This document shows positions 50,608 through 61,824 of a stretch of DNA of 64,000 bases, piece after piece. This stretch comes from an uncultured bacterium. GTDB taxonomy: Bacteria; Bacteroidota; Rhodothermia; Rhodothermales; Rubricoccaceae. The notes under the pieces were generated by a model, which ran no database searches, was not told where the DNA came from, and saw only the letters and a program-made list of their open reading frames with translations. Positions within the stretch are counted from its first letter, which is position 1. Every line of letters starts with the position of its first letter. A program made the position numbers and the translations under genes. The DNA is taken from positions 49,155 to 113,154 of the forward strand of contig CANLSR010000011.1 of the NCBI GenBank assembly GCA_947493945.1. Reading direction: 5' to 3'.

Positions 50608-53600
50608 CTAGCGGGAGTCGTGGGCGCGGGCCTCGGGCGCCAGAGGCTCGAAGGCCATCTCGGGCGATGCCAGCCCGTCGCCCGAGGGTGCGTCGCGGAG
50701 TTCGCGGCGCAGTCTGCGGCCCTGGACGACGGCGTAGAGCGCGGGGATCATGACGAGCGTGTGGACGGTCGAGGTGACCAGCCCGCCGACCATGGGAGCG
50801 GCGATGCGCTGCATGATCTCGGCCCCGGCGCCGGTCCCGAACATGACCGGCGTGAGACCGATGATGGTCGTGAAGACCGTCATCAGCTTGGGCCGGACGC
50901 GGTCGACGGCACCCTCCTCGAGTGCGGCCTTGAACCGGGGGACGCTAGTGAGTCGGCCCGAGGCGCGGTAGCGCGCCACGGCCTCGTCGAGGTAGACGTG
51001 CATGACCACGCCCGTCTCGGCCGCGAGCCCCGCGACGGCGATGAGCCCCACGCCGACGGCGATCGAGAAGTTGAAGCCGAGGGCCAGCATGAGCCAGACG
51101 GCGCCCACGACCGCGAACGGGAGGGGGATCATCAAGAGCAGCGCCTCCTCCGCGCTCCGGAAGTGCAGGAACAAGAGCAGGAAGATGATGGCGAGCGTGA
51201 TCGGCACGAGCACGGCCAGGCGCCGGTTGGCGCGCTCCATGTACTCGTACTGGCCGCTCCACCGGATCGAGTAGCCCGCGGGCAGGTCGACGGCCGCCGC
51301 GACCGCCGCCTGGGCGTCCTGGACGTAGGAGCCCACGTCGGCGCCCTCGTCGAGGTCGACGTAGACCCAAGCGTTGGGGCGGGCGTTCTCGGACTTCACC
51401 ATCGGCGGGCCGCTCGCGAAGCGGAACGTGGCGAGCTGGCCGAGCGGGATCTGCGCGCCGGACGGCGTCGGCACGAGCACCTGGCGGAGCGCTGGCACGT
51501 CGTCGCGGAGGCCCTGGGGGTAGCGGACGTTGACGGGGTAGCGCTCGAGCCCCTCGACGGTCGTGGTGACGTTCATGCCGCCGACGGCGGCCTGGAGCAC
51601 GTCCTGCACGTCGCCCGACGTGAGGCCGTAGCGGGCGGCGGCCGTGCGGTCGACCTCGACGTCGAGGAACGAGCCACCCATGACGCGCTCGGCGTAGGCG
51701 CTCCGCGTGCCCGGCAGGCCGGAGACGGCGCGCTCGACCTGCTGGCCGAGCGCTTCCAAGACCTCCAGGTCCGGCCCGGCGATCTTGACGCCGACGGGCG
51801 TCTTGATGCCCGTCGCGAGCATGTCGATGCGCGTCTTGATGGGCATCGTCCAGGCGTTGGTGAGCCCGGGGAAGCGGATGGCCGCGTCCATGGCCCGCGT
51901 CAAGCTGTCGCGGTCGACGCCGTCGCGCCACTCGTCCTCCGGTTTGAGGACGATGGTCGTTTCGATCATCGACATCGGCGCGGGGTCGGTCGCCGTCTCG
52001 GCGCGGCCGACCTTGCCGAAGACGCGCTCGACCTCGGGGAAGGAGGCGATGATGCGGTCGGTCCGCTGCAGGATGTTTTTGGCCTCCTGCGGCGAGACGC
52101 CCGGCAGCGTCGTCGGCATGTAGAGCATGTCGCCCTCCCAGAGCGCGGGCATGAACTCGCTCCCGATCTGGGGGAACGGGACAATGGTCTCGCCCAGGAG
52201 CAAGCGCTGGACCGGGAGCACGGTCACCAGCAGCAGCGAGAACCCGACGATCAGGACCGCACGCGGGTGGCGGAGCGTGCCCCGGATGACGGGCCGGTAG
52301 GCCGTGATAAAGAACCGCGCGACGGGGTTCTTCGCCTCCGGCCGGATCCGGCCCTTGACGAAGACGGCCATGAGCGCCGGCACGAGCGTCACGGCCAGGA
52401 TCGACGCCGCCGCCATCGAGAACGTCTTGGTGAGCGCGAGCGGCCGGAACATGCGGCCCTCGACCTGCTCCAGCGTGAACACGGGCAGGAACGAGACCGT
52501 GACAATCAGGAGCGAGAAGAACAGCGACGGCCCGACCTCCTTGGCCGCCTCGATGACGGCGCGGATGCGCTCGCCCTCCGCCAGCTCCGGCGGATCGCCG
52601 CTGGCGGCGCCGTCGCCCGTGGCCTCAGCGCCTCTACCGGCGCTCCTCTTGGCCTCGCGCGCCCGCTCGATGTGCTTGTGCGCGTTCTCGACCATGACCA
52701 GGCTCGCGTCCACCATCACGCCGATGGCGATGGCGATGCCGCCCAGGCTCATGATGTTGGCGTTGATGCCCAGGAGCCGCATGACCCCGAGCGCGATCAG
52801 GATGCCAACCGGCACCGTCACCACGGCCACGAAGGCGCTCCGGACATGGAGCAGGAACACGAGCACGATGAGCGCCACCACGAGCAGTTCCTCCCAGATC
52901 TTGACCGTGAGCGACTCGACGGCGCGGCCGATGAGCCCGGACCGGTCGTACTCGGTGACGACCTCGACGCCGGGCGGCAGGCCCGCGCCCAACTCAGCGA
53001 TGCGGGCCTTGACGCGGTCGATGGTGGCCTGGGCGTTCTCGCCCGAGCGCATGACGACGATGCCGCCGACGACCTCGCCCTCGCCGTTGACGTCGGCGAT
53101 GCCGCGCCGGATCTCCGGTCCAATGCGGACCTCGGCGACCTGGCCAATCGTGACGGCCGTCCCGTTCTCAGCGCGCAAGACCACGTCGCGGATGTCGGCG
53201 ACGCCGCGGAGGTAGCCCTTGCCGCGGACGATGAACTCGCGCTCGCCGAGCTCCAGGAGACGCCCGCCCACGTCGCGGTTCGAGCGCCGGAGGGCGTTCG
53301 CGACGTGTCCGATGGGGACGTTGTAGGCCGCGAGCCGCTGGGGATCCACGACGACCTGGTACTGCTTCTGGAAGCCGCCGATGGTGGCGACCTCGGCCAC
53401 GCCCTCGACGGCCTGGAGCTCGGTCTTGAGGTAGAAGTCCTGGGTGCTGCGGAGCTGGCCCAGGTCGTAGGTGCCCGTCGTGTCGCGGAGCGAGTAGGCG
53501 TAGACCCAGCCGACGCCCGTCGCGTCGGGCCCGAGCGCGGGCGAGACCCCGTCGGGCAGGCGGTCGCCGATCTGGCTGAGGTACTCCAGCACGCGGCTGC

Positions 53601-53946
53601 GCGCCCAGTAGAGGTCGGTGCCGTCCTCGAAGATGACGTAGACGAAGCTCGTCCCGAACATCGAGTAGCCGCGGACGGTCCGCGCGCCGGGGACGGACAG
53701 GAAGGCGGAGGTGAGCGGATACGTCACCTGCTCCTCGACGATCTGGGGCCCCTGGCCGGGGTAGTCCGTCCGGACGATGACCTGGACGTCCGAGAGGTCC
53801 GGGATGGCGTCGACGGGCGTCGTGAGCGTGGCCCAGGCCCCGAGGCCGGCCACCATCAGCGTCACCAGCCCGACCAAGAGCCGGTTGTGGGCGCTCCACT
53901 CGATGAGCCGTTCGAGCGCGCCGTCTTGTGCGTTGGGGTCGCGCAT
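50608..53946 (-). CDS. cusA: Heavy-metal RND efflux pump, CusA/CzcA family
   Basis: 1112 aa from ATG 53946, two bases after the membrane fusion gene. Residue order follows the HAE/HME RND plan: TM1 near 20-40, a porter region with Gly-Tyr-Ser-Met-Phe-Gly-Thr-Ser-Phe, TM2-6 near 350-550 with Gly-Gly-Ile-Ala-Ile-Ala-Ile-Gly-Val-Met-Val-Asp (proton relay Asp), a 100-residue insert-like loop rich in Glu/Ala between TMs, a second porter region and TM7-12. Met-rich stretches (Met-Pro-Ile-Lys, Met-Leu-Ala) could carry Cu(I)/Ag(I). With CusB and CusC homologues it should export Cu+ or Ag+ from periplasm to outside; Zn/Co specificity is not excluded. Confidence 0.9.
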   Translation of the reverse strand: MRDPNAQDGALERLIEWSAHNRLLVGLVTLMVAGLGAWATLTTPVDAIPDLSDVQVIVRTDYPGQGPQIVEEQVTYPLTSAFLSVPGARTVRGYSMFGTSFVYVIFEDGTDLYWARSRVLEYLSQIGDRLPDGVSPALGPDATGVGWVYAYSLRDTTGTYDLGQLRSTQDFYLKTELQAVEGVAEVATIGGFQKQYQVVVDPQRLAAYNVPIGHVANALRRSNRDVGGRLLELGEREFIVRGKGYLRGVADIRDVVLRAENGTAVTIGQVAEVRIGPEIRRGIADVNGEGEVVGGIVVMRSGENAQATIDRVKARIAELGAGLPPGVEVVTEYDRSGLIGRAVESLTVKIWEELLVVALIVLVFLLHVRSAFVAVVTVPVGILIALGVMRLLGINANIMSLGGIAIAIGVMVDASLVMVENAHKHIERAREAKRSAGRGAEATGDGAASGDPPELAEGERIRAVIEAAKEVGPSLFFSLLIVTVSFLPVFTLEQVEGRMFRPLALTKTFSMAAASILAVTLVPALMAVFVKGRIRPEAKNPVARFFITAYRPVIRGTLRHPRAVLIVGFSLLLVTVLPVQRLLLGETIVPFPQIGSEFMPALWEGDMLYMPTTLPGVSPQEAKNILQRTDRIIASFPEVERVFGKVGRAETATDPAPMSMIETTIVLKPEDEWRDGVDRDSLTRAMDAAIRFPGLTNAWTMPIKTRIDMLATGIKTPVGVKIAGPDLEVLEALGQQVERAVSGLPGTRSAYAERVMGGSFLDVEVDRTAAARYGLTSGDVQDVLQAAVGGMNVTTTVEGLERYPVNVRYPQGLRDDVPALRQVLVPTPSGAQIPLGQLATFRFASGPPMVKSENARPNAWVYVDLDEGADVGSYVQDAQAAVAAAVDLPAGYSIRWSGQYEYMERANRRLAVLVPITLAIIFLLLFLHFRSAEEALLLMIPLPFAVVGAVWLMLALGFNFSIAVGVGLIAVAGLAAETGVVMHVYLDEAVARYRASGRLTSVPRFKAALEEGAVDRVRPKLMTVFTTIIGLTPVMFGTGAGAEIMQRIAAPMVGGLVTSTVHTLVMIPALYAVVQGRRLRRELRDAPSGDGLASPEMAFEPLAPEARAHDSR

Positions 53947-53948
53947 GG

Positions 53949-55364
53949 CTACTGGGGGCTCGTGTCGCTCATGTCCATCCCCGGCATCGACTGCATCGCG
54001 CCGAGTGACGCCGCCAGCCGAGCCTCGGAGTCGATGAGGAACTGGGCGCTCGTGACGACGCGGTCGCCGACCGCGAGCCCCGACAGGACGCGGACGACGC
54101 CGTCGCCCTCCTCGCCGATCGTGACCGGCTGGGGACGGAAGCGGCCCTCCCCGAGCGCGATGATGACGGCGGCCTGGCCGACGGCCTCGCCGCCCGTGCG
54201 GACGATGGCCTCGGTCGGCACGACGGGCCCCGACGCGCTGGCGGCGCCGAAGAGCGTGGCCGTGGCGTACATGCCGGGCCGGAGGCGTCCGCCCGAGTTG
54301 GCGAGAGTCACGCGCGCCGTGCCGGTCCGCGTGGCCGGGTCGATGGTGTCGTAGACCAGGTCCACGCGGCCCCGCAGTTCTTCGCCGGGCAGCGAGGTCA
54401 CGGCCACGACGGCGCGCGTGCCGCGCGCGACCCAGCCCAGGTCCTGCTCGGGCACGGCCACCTGGAGGTAGAGCGCGCCCAGGTTGACGATGTCCATGAG
54501 CGGCATCCCCGGCGTGGCCTGCATCCCCTCGACGATCCGCTTGTTCTGGACCGTCCCGCTGGCGGGCGCGAAGAGCGTGACGGTCTCCTGGATGGTGCCC
54601 GAGCGCTCGACGGCCGCGATCTGCTGGGCACCGAGTCCGAAGAGGCGGAGCCGCGTCCGGGCCGCCTCGACCAGGCGGTCGGCGCCGGCCCCGCCGCCCA
54701 AGAGCTCCCGGTTGCGGACGGCCAGGAGCAGCTCCTGCTGCGTCGACACCAGCTCTGGGCTGTAGATCTCCAAGAGCGGCTGCCCCTGGCGGACGCGCTG
54801 GCCCTCGGTGTCGACGTAGAGCCGCTCGACGAAGCCGCCGACGCGGAGCGTGACCGTCTCGCGCCCGGCGTCGCGGGCCTCGAAGGTGCCCGTCGTGCGC
54901 AACGTCCGCTCGATCTGGCCCGTGGCGACGAGGGCCGTCCGGACGCCGATGTTCTGCAGCGTGACCGGGTCGATCTCGACCGTGCCCGGCGCGGCGCCCG
55001 AGACCGGGACCGGCTGGAGGTCCATGCCGCAGATGGGGCACTGGCCGGGTCCGTCCTGCACGATCTGGGGGTGCATCCCGGACTGGTAGACGATGCCGTC
55101 GCCGTTGAGGTCGTACTGCGCCAGGCCGCCCGCAGCGGGCGCGTCCATGTCCATCTCGCCCGAGGCGGGCGGTGCCTCGGCGACGGGGTCGGGCTCGTCG
55201 CCGCGGGTGAACGCCCAGGCGAGCCCCGCTACGACCACGAGGGCGAGGAGCGCGAGCATCACGACGAGCGTGCGGCGCCTCTGGCGGGGAGACCAGGGCT
55301 CCTCGGCGTAGACGTCGGCCGGATCGGGCGCCTCGACGGGCGCGGTCTGGGTGTCGGGGGTCAT
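53949..55364 (-). CDS. cusB: Membrane fusion protein, CusB family
   Basis: 471 aa. A membrane anchor (33-52) is followed by a His/Met/Asp-rich segment and a heavy-metal-binding YHS-like domain: Tyr-Gln-Ser-Gly-Met-His-Pro then Cys-Pro-Ile-Cys-Gly-Met near 108-114. The barrel-sandwich and beta-barrel domains follow (Gly-Gly-Phe-Val-Glu-Arg-Leu, Gln-Gly-Gln-Pro-Leu-Leu, Val-Asn-Leu-Gly-Ala-Leu-Tyr). A Met-rich C-terminus (Met-Gln-Ser-Met-Pro-Gly-Met-Asp-Met) suits Cu(I). It bridges CusA and the outer-membrane channel and can hand metal to the pump. It overlaps cusC by ATGA. Confidence 0.9.
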   Translation of the reverse strand: MTPDTQTAPVEAPDPADVYAEEPWSPRQRRRTLVVMLALLALVVVAGLAWAFTRGDEPDPVAEAPPASGEMDMDAPAAGGLAQYDLNGDGIVYQSGMHPQIVQDGPGQCPICGMDLQPVPVSGAAPGTVEIDPVTLQNIGVRTALVATGQIERTLRTTGTFEARDAGRETVTLRVGGFVERLYVDTEGQRVRQGQPLLEIYSPELVSTQQELLLAVRNRELLGGGAGADRLVEAARTRLRLFGLGAQQIAAVERSGTIQETVTLFAPASGTVQNKRIVEGMQATPGMPLMDIVNLGALYLQVAVPEQDLGWVARGTRAVVAVTSLPGEELRGRVDLVYDTIDPATRTGTARVTLANSGGRLRPGMYATATLFGAASASGPVVPTEAIVRTGGEAVGQAAVIIALGEGRFRPQPVTIGEEGDGVVRVLSGLAVGDRVVTSAQFLIDSEARLAASLGAMQSMPGMDMSDTSPQ

Positions 55365-56674
55365 CGGTCCTGGGGCGACGGGGCGAGCGCCCCGCCGGAG
55401 CGGGGCAGGCTGTCGGGCGTGGTGAGGCCGACGGCGCGGGCGAGGGCGGCGGCGGCGTCGAGCAGGCGAGCGCGGGCGTCGACGAGCCCGAGCTGGATCT
55501 GGAAGCGGGCGCGCTCGGCGTCGAGGAAGGCGAGAAAGTCGACCGTGCCGGTCGTGTAGCCTGCGAGCGCGGACTCGACGGTCGTGAGCGACTGCGGGAG
55601 CAGCGTGGTCTCGTAGAGCGCGACCGTCTCGGCAGCACGGCGGGCGTCGGAGAGCGCGTCGGCCACGTCGGCCTGGACGGCGGTCTGGGTGGCCTGGAGG
55701 CGCGCCTCGGCGGCCTGCTGGCGGAGCCGGGCCTCGTCCACGCCGGCGCGGATGCGGTCGCGCCCGAGCGGGATGCGGACGGACGCCATGAGCCCGAGCG
55801 CGTCGCGGCCCGTCGCCGTCGGCGGCGCGTCAGCAGGCGCGACGTCGGTGTAGACGACGCCGACGCCGAGGTCCGGTCGGTAGGCGGCACGCGCGAGCGC
55901 CACGTCGGCCTCGGCTTGGGCGATGCGGGCCTGGGCCTGTGCGATCTCGGGGCGGAGGCTCAGGGCGAGCGCGTCGAGGTCGAGGTCTGTGGGGAGCGCG
56001 GGCGTGGGCGTGACGACGCGGTCGGAGACGGTGAGGCCCGGCCGGTCGAGCACGCGGGCGAGCGACTGGACGGCCCGGTCGCGCTGCTGGGCGAGGTCGA
56101 TGAGCCGCTCCGCCAGCCGCTGGCGCTCGAGCTGGACCTGGAGGATGGCGCCCTGGGGACCGCGGCCGACCTCGTATCGGACGGCGGCGGCCTCAGCGAA
56201 GGCATCCAGGCGGGCCTGGAAGGAGCGGACGATCTCGGCGGCCTGTTGCGTGCGGACGAGGTCGGCGTAGGCGCGCGTGGCGCGCTGGGCGAGGTCGAGC
56301 GCGGTCACGTCGGCGCCGATCCGGGCGACCTCGGCGGCGGCGTCGGCCGCGTCGCGGCGGAGCCCGAGCGTGCCGGGCCAGGGGAGCATCTGCTCGACGC
56401 GCCACTGGCTCCGCTGCGTCCCTCGCGCCGTGAGGATGGGGTACGGCGCGACCATGACCGACGCGGTCGGGTCGGGGAGCGCGCCGACCTGGTCGCCGCG
56501 GCGCGCGAGCGCACGGGCGTCCAAGCGGGCAGCCTGGAGCGCAGGGTTGTCCGCGTAGAGGGCGCCGAGGACGGCGTCGAGGCGGAGGGTGTCGGGGGCC
56601 TGGGCGCGGGCGTGGGGTGCCGTGGCGGCCAGGCCTGCCAGTAGCGCGATGCGCGCTATGGATGCGAGGGTCAT
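55361..56674 (-). CDS. cusC: Outer-membrane efflux channel, TolC/CusC family
   Basis: 437 aa. A signal peptide ends at Ala-Arg-Ala-Gln (residue 25). Two OEP repeats follow, each starting with a Leu-Asp-Ala/Leu-Asn-Pro-type segment (Asn-Pro-Ala-Leu near 43, Leu-Arg-Pro-Glu near 230) and ending in long Ala/Arg/Gln coiled coils. It forms the outer-membrane exit of the copper/silver pump. Confidence 0.85.
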   Translation of the reverse strand: MTLASIARIALLAGLAATAPHARAQAPDTLRLDAVLGALYADNPALQAARLDARALARRGDQVGALPDPTASVMVAPYPILTARGTQRSQWRVEQMLPWPGTLGLRRDAADAAAEVARIGADVTALDLAQRATRAYADLVRTQQAAEIVRSFQARLDAFAEAAAVRYEVGRGPQGAILQVQLERQRLAERLIDLAQQRDRAVQSLARVLDRPGLTVSDRVVTPTPALPTDLDLDALALSLRPEIAQAQARIAQAEADVALARAAYRPDLGVGVVYTDVAPADAPPTATGRDALGLMASVRIPLGRDRIRAGVDEARLRQQAAEARLQATQTAVQADVADALSDARRAAETVALYETTLLPQSLTTVESALAGYTTGTVDFLAFLDAERARFQIQLGLVDARARLLDAAAALARAVGLTTPDSLPRSGGALAPSPQDR

Positions 56675-56756
56675 GGTCTGAAGCAGATCGACGACGGTGT
56701 GGGAGGACGCGGGTGCGTCCGTGGACGCCAGAGGCGTCGCGTCACGTCGGATCGGC

Positions 56757-57119
56757 TCAGACCAGGAAGACCGAGAGGGCGAGGTGCCGACGGGGACCCG
56801 GCGGCGGGCCGGTGTCGCGCGGCGGCGCGTGGGCTCGTGGGGTCGCCCGAGGCACCACCGTACCCGTCACGACCGCCACCAGCGCGGCGTCGGTGACCGG
56901 CGGCGGCGGGGCCGTGGCCACGTCGTGCGAGGCGGCGGGGGCCTGGGCGCAGCACGTCGGGCCCTCCGTCGGGGCCTCGGGCGGCGGGCAGGACTCGCTG
57001 CAGCAGCGGTTCACCAGGGCGTCCGCCACGGTCGCCGCGGCGGGGCCGGCGGCGAGGACCAAGAGAGCGACGGCCAGGAAGGACGCCAGACCGAGAGACG
57101 GGGGTGCGGAGCGAGTCAC
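56757..57119 (-). CDS. Small cysteine-rich exported protein
   Basis: 120 aa, first gene of the leftward efflux operon. A signal or membrane segment (10-30) is followed by Cys-Cys-Ser-Glu-Ser-Cys near 39-44 and Cys-Cys near 56, then a Pro/Ala/Thr-rich strand. The cysteines could bind copper or silver in the periplasm. No family recognised. It is divergent from copA with 169 bases between starts. Confidence 0.6.
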   Translation of the reverse strand: MTRSAPPSLGLASFLAVALLVLAAGPAAATVADALVNRCCSESCPPPEAPTEGPTCCAQAPAASHDVATAPPPPVTDAALVAVVTGTVVPRATPRAHAPPRDTGPPPGPRRHLALSVFLV

Positions 57120-57161
57120 GTGGGGGAGATACGCACCATCCCCGCCGTTCGCTCCTCGTCA

Positions 57162-57181
57162 ACCTTAAAAGGCCTTCAGGT
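57162..57181. promoter_or_regulatory. Copy 1 of a 20-bp regulatory motif, between the cus operon and copA
   Basis: ACCTTAAAAGGCCTTCAGGT. It is the same element as at 60790 and 62307, with only positions 13 and 14 differing. It lies 42 bases before the small cysteine-rich gene and 107 bases before copA, so it can serve both divergent units. The ends ACCTTA and TCAGGT form an imperfect dyad. Confidence 0.75.
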
Positions 57182-57288
57182 AGACCCAGATGCGCCGTCC
57201 GTTCACGGACGGTCGGCGTTGGACGCATCCAGACCGGGCGCGCATCGGCTGCGGTAACGCCGCTGCATCGGCTGCGTTTGTCCGGCAA

Positions 57289-59910
<2,622 letters not shown>

Positions 59911-59924
59911 ACGCCCCCCGCACC

Positions 59925-60728
59925 ATGTCCCTCTCCCCCACCCTGCTCGAAGCCACGCTCGCCGCCCAGGGCGAGCCGCTCCTCGCCTACGTCCGCCAGC
60001 GGCTCGGCCCCGACGTGGCGGAAGACGTGGTCCAGGACGCGCTCTTGAAGGCGGTCGAGGGCGCGCCCGCGATGGACGACGAGGCGGACCTCGCGCGCTG
60101 GTTGTGGCGCGTCGTCCGGAATGCGACCATTGACGCGCACCGCCGACGCGAGGCCGCAGGCCGCCGCGAGACGGCGTGGGCGGACGAGCAACCGGACGCC
60201 GAGATGCCGCCCGAGGAGGCGCCCCGGCTGTGCGCGTGCTACCGCCCGCTCCTGGACGGCCTCGCGCCAGAGGCCACCGAGGTCCTGCGCGCCGACCTCG
60301 GCGGCGAGCCCGCCACCGAGGTAGCGGACCGCCTCGGCGTAACGCCCGGCACGCTCCGCGTCCGACGCCACCGGGCTCGCGCGGCGCTCCGCCAGAGGCT
60401 CGACGACGTCTGCCGGGCCTGCGCGGGCTGCCTCGACTGCTCGTGCGACGCACCCTCCACCGATTCCCCCGTTTCACTCTCCCCCACTCCCATGCACAAC
60501 ACCCCCAGCCCCACCGACGACACCCTGCGCTTCGGCATCGAGGGCATGACCTGCGGCGGCTGCATCGCCTCGGTGACGCGAGCGCTCGAGCGCACGCCCG
60601 GCGTGACCGTCGAGCAGCTCACCCTCGACGGCCCCGCCGTCGTCCGACTCTCGGACGGCGCCGACCGCGAGGCCGTGCGCGGCGCCGTCGAGGGCGCGGG
60701 CTTCCGTCCCGTGTTCGACGCCGCGTAG
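59925..60728 (+). CDS. CorE-like ECF sigma factor fused to an HMA metal-binding domain
   Basis: 267 aa from ATG 59925. Residues about 5-78 are sigma region 2 (Ala-Glu-Asp-Val-Val-Gln-Asp-Ala) and about 108-160 region 4 (Ala-Thr-Glu-Val-Ala-Asp-Arg-Leu-Gly-Val). The linker has Cys103-Ala-Cys105, and the tail has Cys163, Cys166, Cys169, Cys172 and Cys174. This Cys-x-Cys plus C-terminal cysteine-rich layout is that of copper-sensing CorE (ECF44) factors. Without a stop the frame continues into an HMA domain with Met-Thr-Cys-Gly-Gly-Cys (Cys210, Cys213). Met190 could start the HMA part separately, but no ribosome site was seen. It likely senses copper and drives copper genes; the fused copper donor would be new. 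Confidence 0.8.
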   Translation: MSLSPTLLEATLAAQGEPLLAYVRQRLGPDVAEDVVQDALLKAVEGAPAMDDEADLARWLWRVVRNATIDAHRRREAAGRRETAWADEQPDAEMPPEEAPRLCACYRPLLDGLAPEATEVLRADLGGEPATEVADRLGVTPGTLRVRRHRARAALRQRLDDVCRACAGCLDCSCDAPSTDSPVSLSPTPMHNTPSPTDDTLRFGIEGMTCGGCIASVTRALERTPGVTVEQLTLDGPAVVRLSDGADREAVRGAVEGAGFRPVFDAA

Positions 60729-60746
60729 TACGGCTCGCCGTCAGAC

Positions 60747-60788
60747 CGGGGCCGCCGGGCACCTCTTCGGGGGCGCTCGGCGGCCCCG
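60747..60788 (+). terminator. Hairpin after the copA-sigma operon
   Basis: CGGGGCCGCCG (60747-60757) and CGGCGGCCCCG (60778-60788) form a perfect 11-bp stem with a 20-base loop, 19 bases after the stop. It is followed directly by the regulatory motif of the next gene rather than by a T-run. Confidence 0.65.
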
Positions 60789-60789
60789 A

Positions 60790-60809
60790 ACCTTAAAAGG
60801 CGCTCAGGT
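60790..60809. promoter_or_regulatory. Copy 2 of the 20-bp regulatory motif, before the DUF305 gene
   Basis: ACCTTAAAAGGCGCTCAGGT, 67 bases before the DUF305 start and right after the terminator hairpin of the preceding operon. Orientation is the same as copy 1. Confidence 0.75.
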
Positions 60810-60876
60810 GGGCTGGAATCGCCGATCCATCGTGCGCGCGACGGGTACGACCGGACTCACCCCCTCCCCGATCCGG

Positions 60877-61743
60877 ATGTCCTACAAGCGGTTTTTCGCG
60901 ATGATCGTCACCTCGACCGTGGTGATGTTCATCCTGATGTACTCGACGGTCTACTCGCTCGACCACGTCTGGTGGAGCGACACGAAGATGTTCATGGCGC
61001 TCTACATGGGGGCCACGATGGCCATCATCATGCTGGCCTTCATGTTGAAGATGTACGACGACAAGAAGGTCAACCTCGCCATCTTCGGCGGGAGCGCGGT
61101 CCTGTTCGCGCTCGGCCTGTGGCTGGCGCAGAGCCAGGAGACCGTGCAGGACGTGGACTGGATGAAGGCGATGATCCCCCACCACTCCATCGCCATCATG
61201 ACGAGCGAGCGGGCCGAGATCTCCGACCCCCGCGTGCGCCGGCTGGCCGACGAGATCATCCTGGCGCAGAAGCGCGAGATCGCCGAGATGGAGGCGCTCA
61301 TCGCCGACGTCGAGGGGTCGGACTACGACGGCGCGCCGATCCCGCCGTCGGTGCCGCCCCTCGAAGGCGGCTCGGAGGAGGAGACCGGGCCGGTGGAGGG
61401 GGCGCCCGCGCTGAGCGCGGCGGACCGCCCGCTCGTCGGCGACGTGCTGATCCTGACCGACGTGAGGGTGGTCTCGGACGCCTGGGTCGTCGTCCACCCG
61501 ACCGCGGCGGGGGGCGGCCCGGACGCGTCCCGCGTGCTCGGTCACGGGTTCGTCCAGCACGGGACGACGGACCGGGTGCCGGTCACGCTGGACCTGGACG
61601 GCGAGGCGAGCGGCACGCTCTACGCGATGCTCCACGACGACACGGGCGAGATCGGGCGGTTCGAGTTCGGCGGGGCGGGCACGCCGGACCAGCCGTTGAT
61701 GAACGGCGGGGCCCCGGTCGTCGAGGCGATCTCGGTCCGCTAG
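60877..61743 (+). CDS. DUF305 membrane protein with C-terminal DUF7282-like domain
   Basis: 288 aa from ATG 60877. Residues 8-28 and about 46-62 and 72-92 are hydrophobic. The DUF305 motif Met-Ile-Pro-His-His-Ser-Ile-Ala-Ile-Met lies near 103-112, with a Glu-rich helix after it; these histidines are thought to bind copper and the family recurs in copper operons. After a Pro/Glu linker, residues about 185-288 form a strand-rich domain (Val-Val-Val-His-Pro, Ala-Met-Leu-His-Asp-Asp) of the DUF7282 type. It probably acts in periplasmic copper handling. Confidence 0.82.
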   Translation: MSYKRFFAMIVTSTVVMFILMYSTVYSLDHVWWSDTKMFMALYMGATMAIIMLAFMLKMYDDKKVNLAIFGGSAVLFALGLWLAQSQETVQDVDWMKAMIPHHSIAIMTSERAEISDPRVRRLADEIILAQKREIAEMEALIADVEGSDYDGAPIPPSVPPLEGGSEEETGPVEGAPALSAADRPLVGDVLILTDVRVVSDAWVVVHPTAAGGGPDASRVLGHGFVQHGTTDRVPVTLDLDGEASGTLYAMLHDDTGEIGRFEFGGAGTPDQPLMNGGAPVVEAISVR

Positions 61744-61766
61744 GGTCGGCGCGTCCACCGAACGCA

Positions 61767-61800
61767 CGACGGCGCGGCCCCATCCGGAGCCGCGCCGTCG
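61767..61800. terminator. Two-way terminator-like hairpin
   Basis: CGACGGCGCGGC (61767-61778) and GCCGCGCCGTCG (61789-61800) are perfect inverted 12-mers with a 10-base loop, between the convergent DUF305 and copper-storage genes. Confidence 0.7.
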
Positions 61801-61824
61801 CTGCGTGGGCTGGGCGGGTTACGC

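Noticed and set aside
50344..54354. A 1336-codon open frame on the plus strand opposite cusA and cusB
   Set aside because: Its protein is rich in Arg, Asp, His and Gln, with no domain. It mirrors the minus-strand cus genes, as expected for antisense frames in high-GC DNA.
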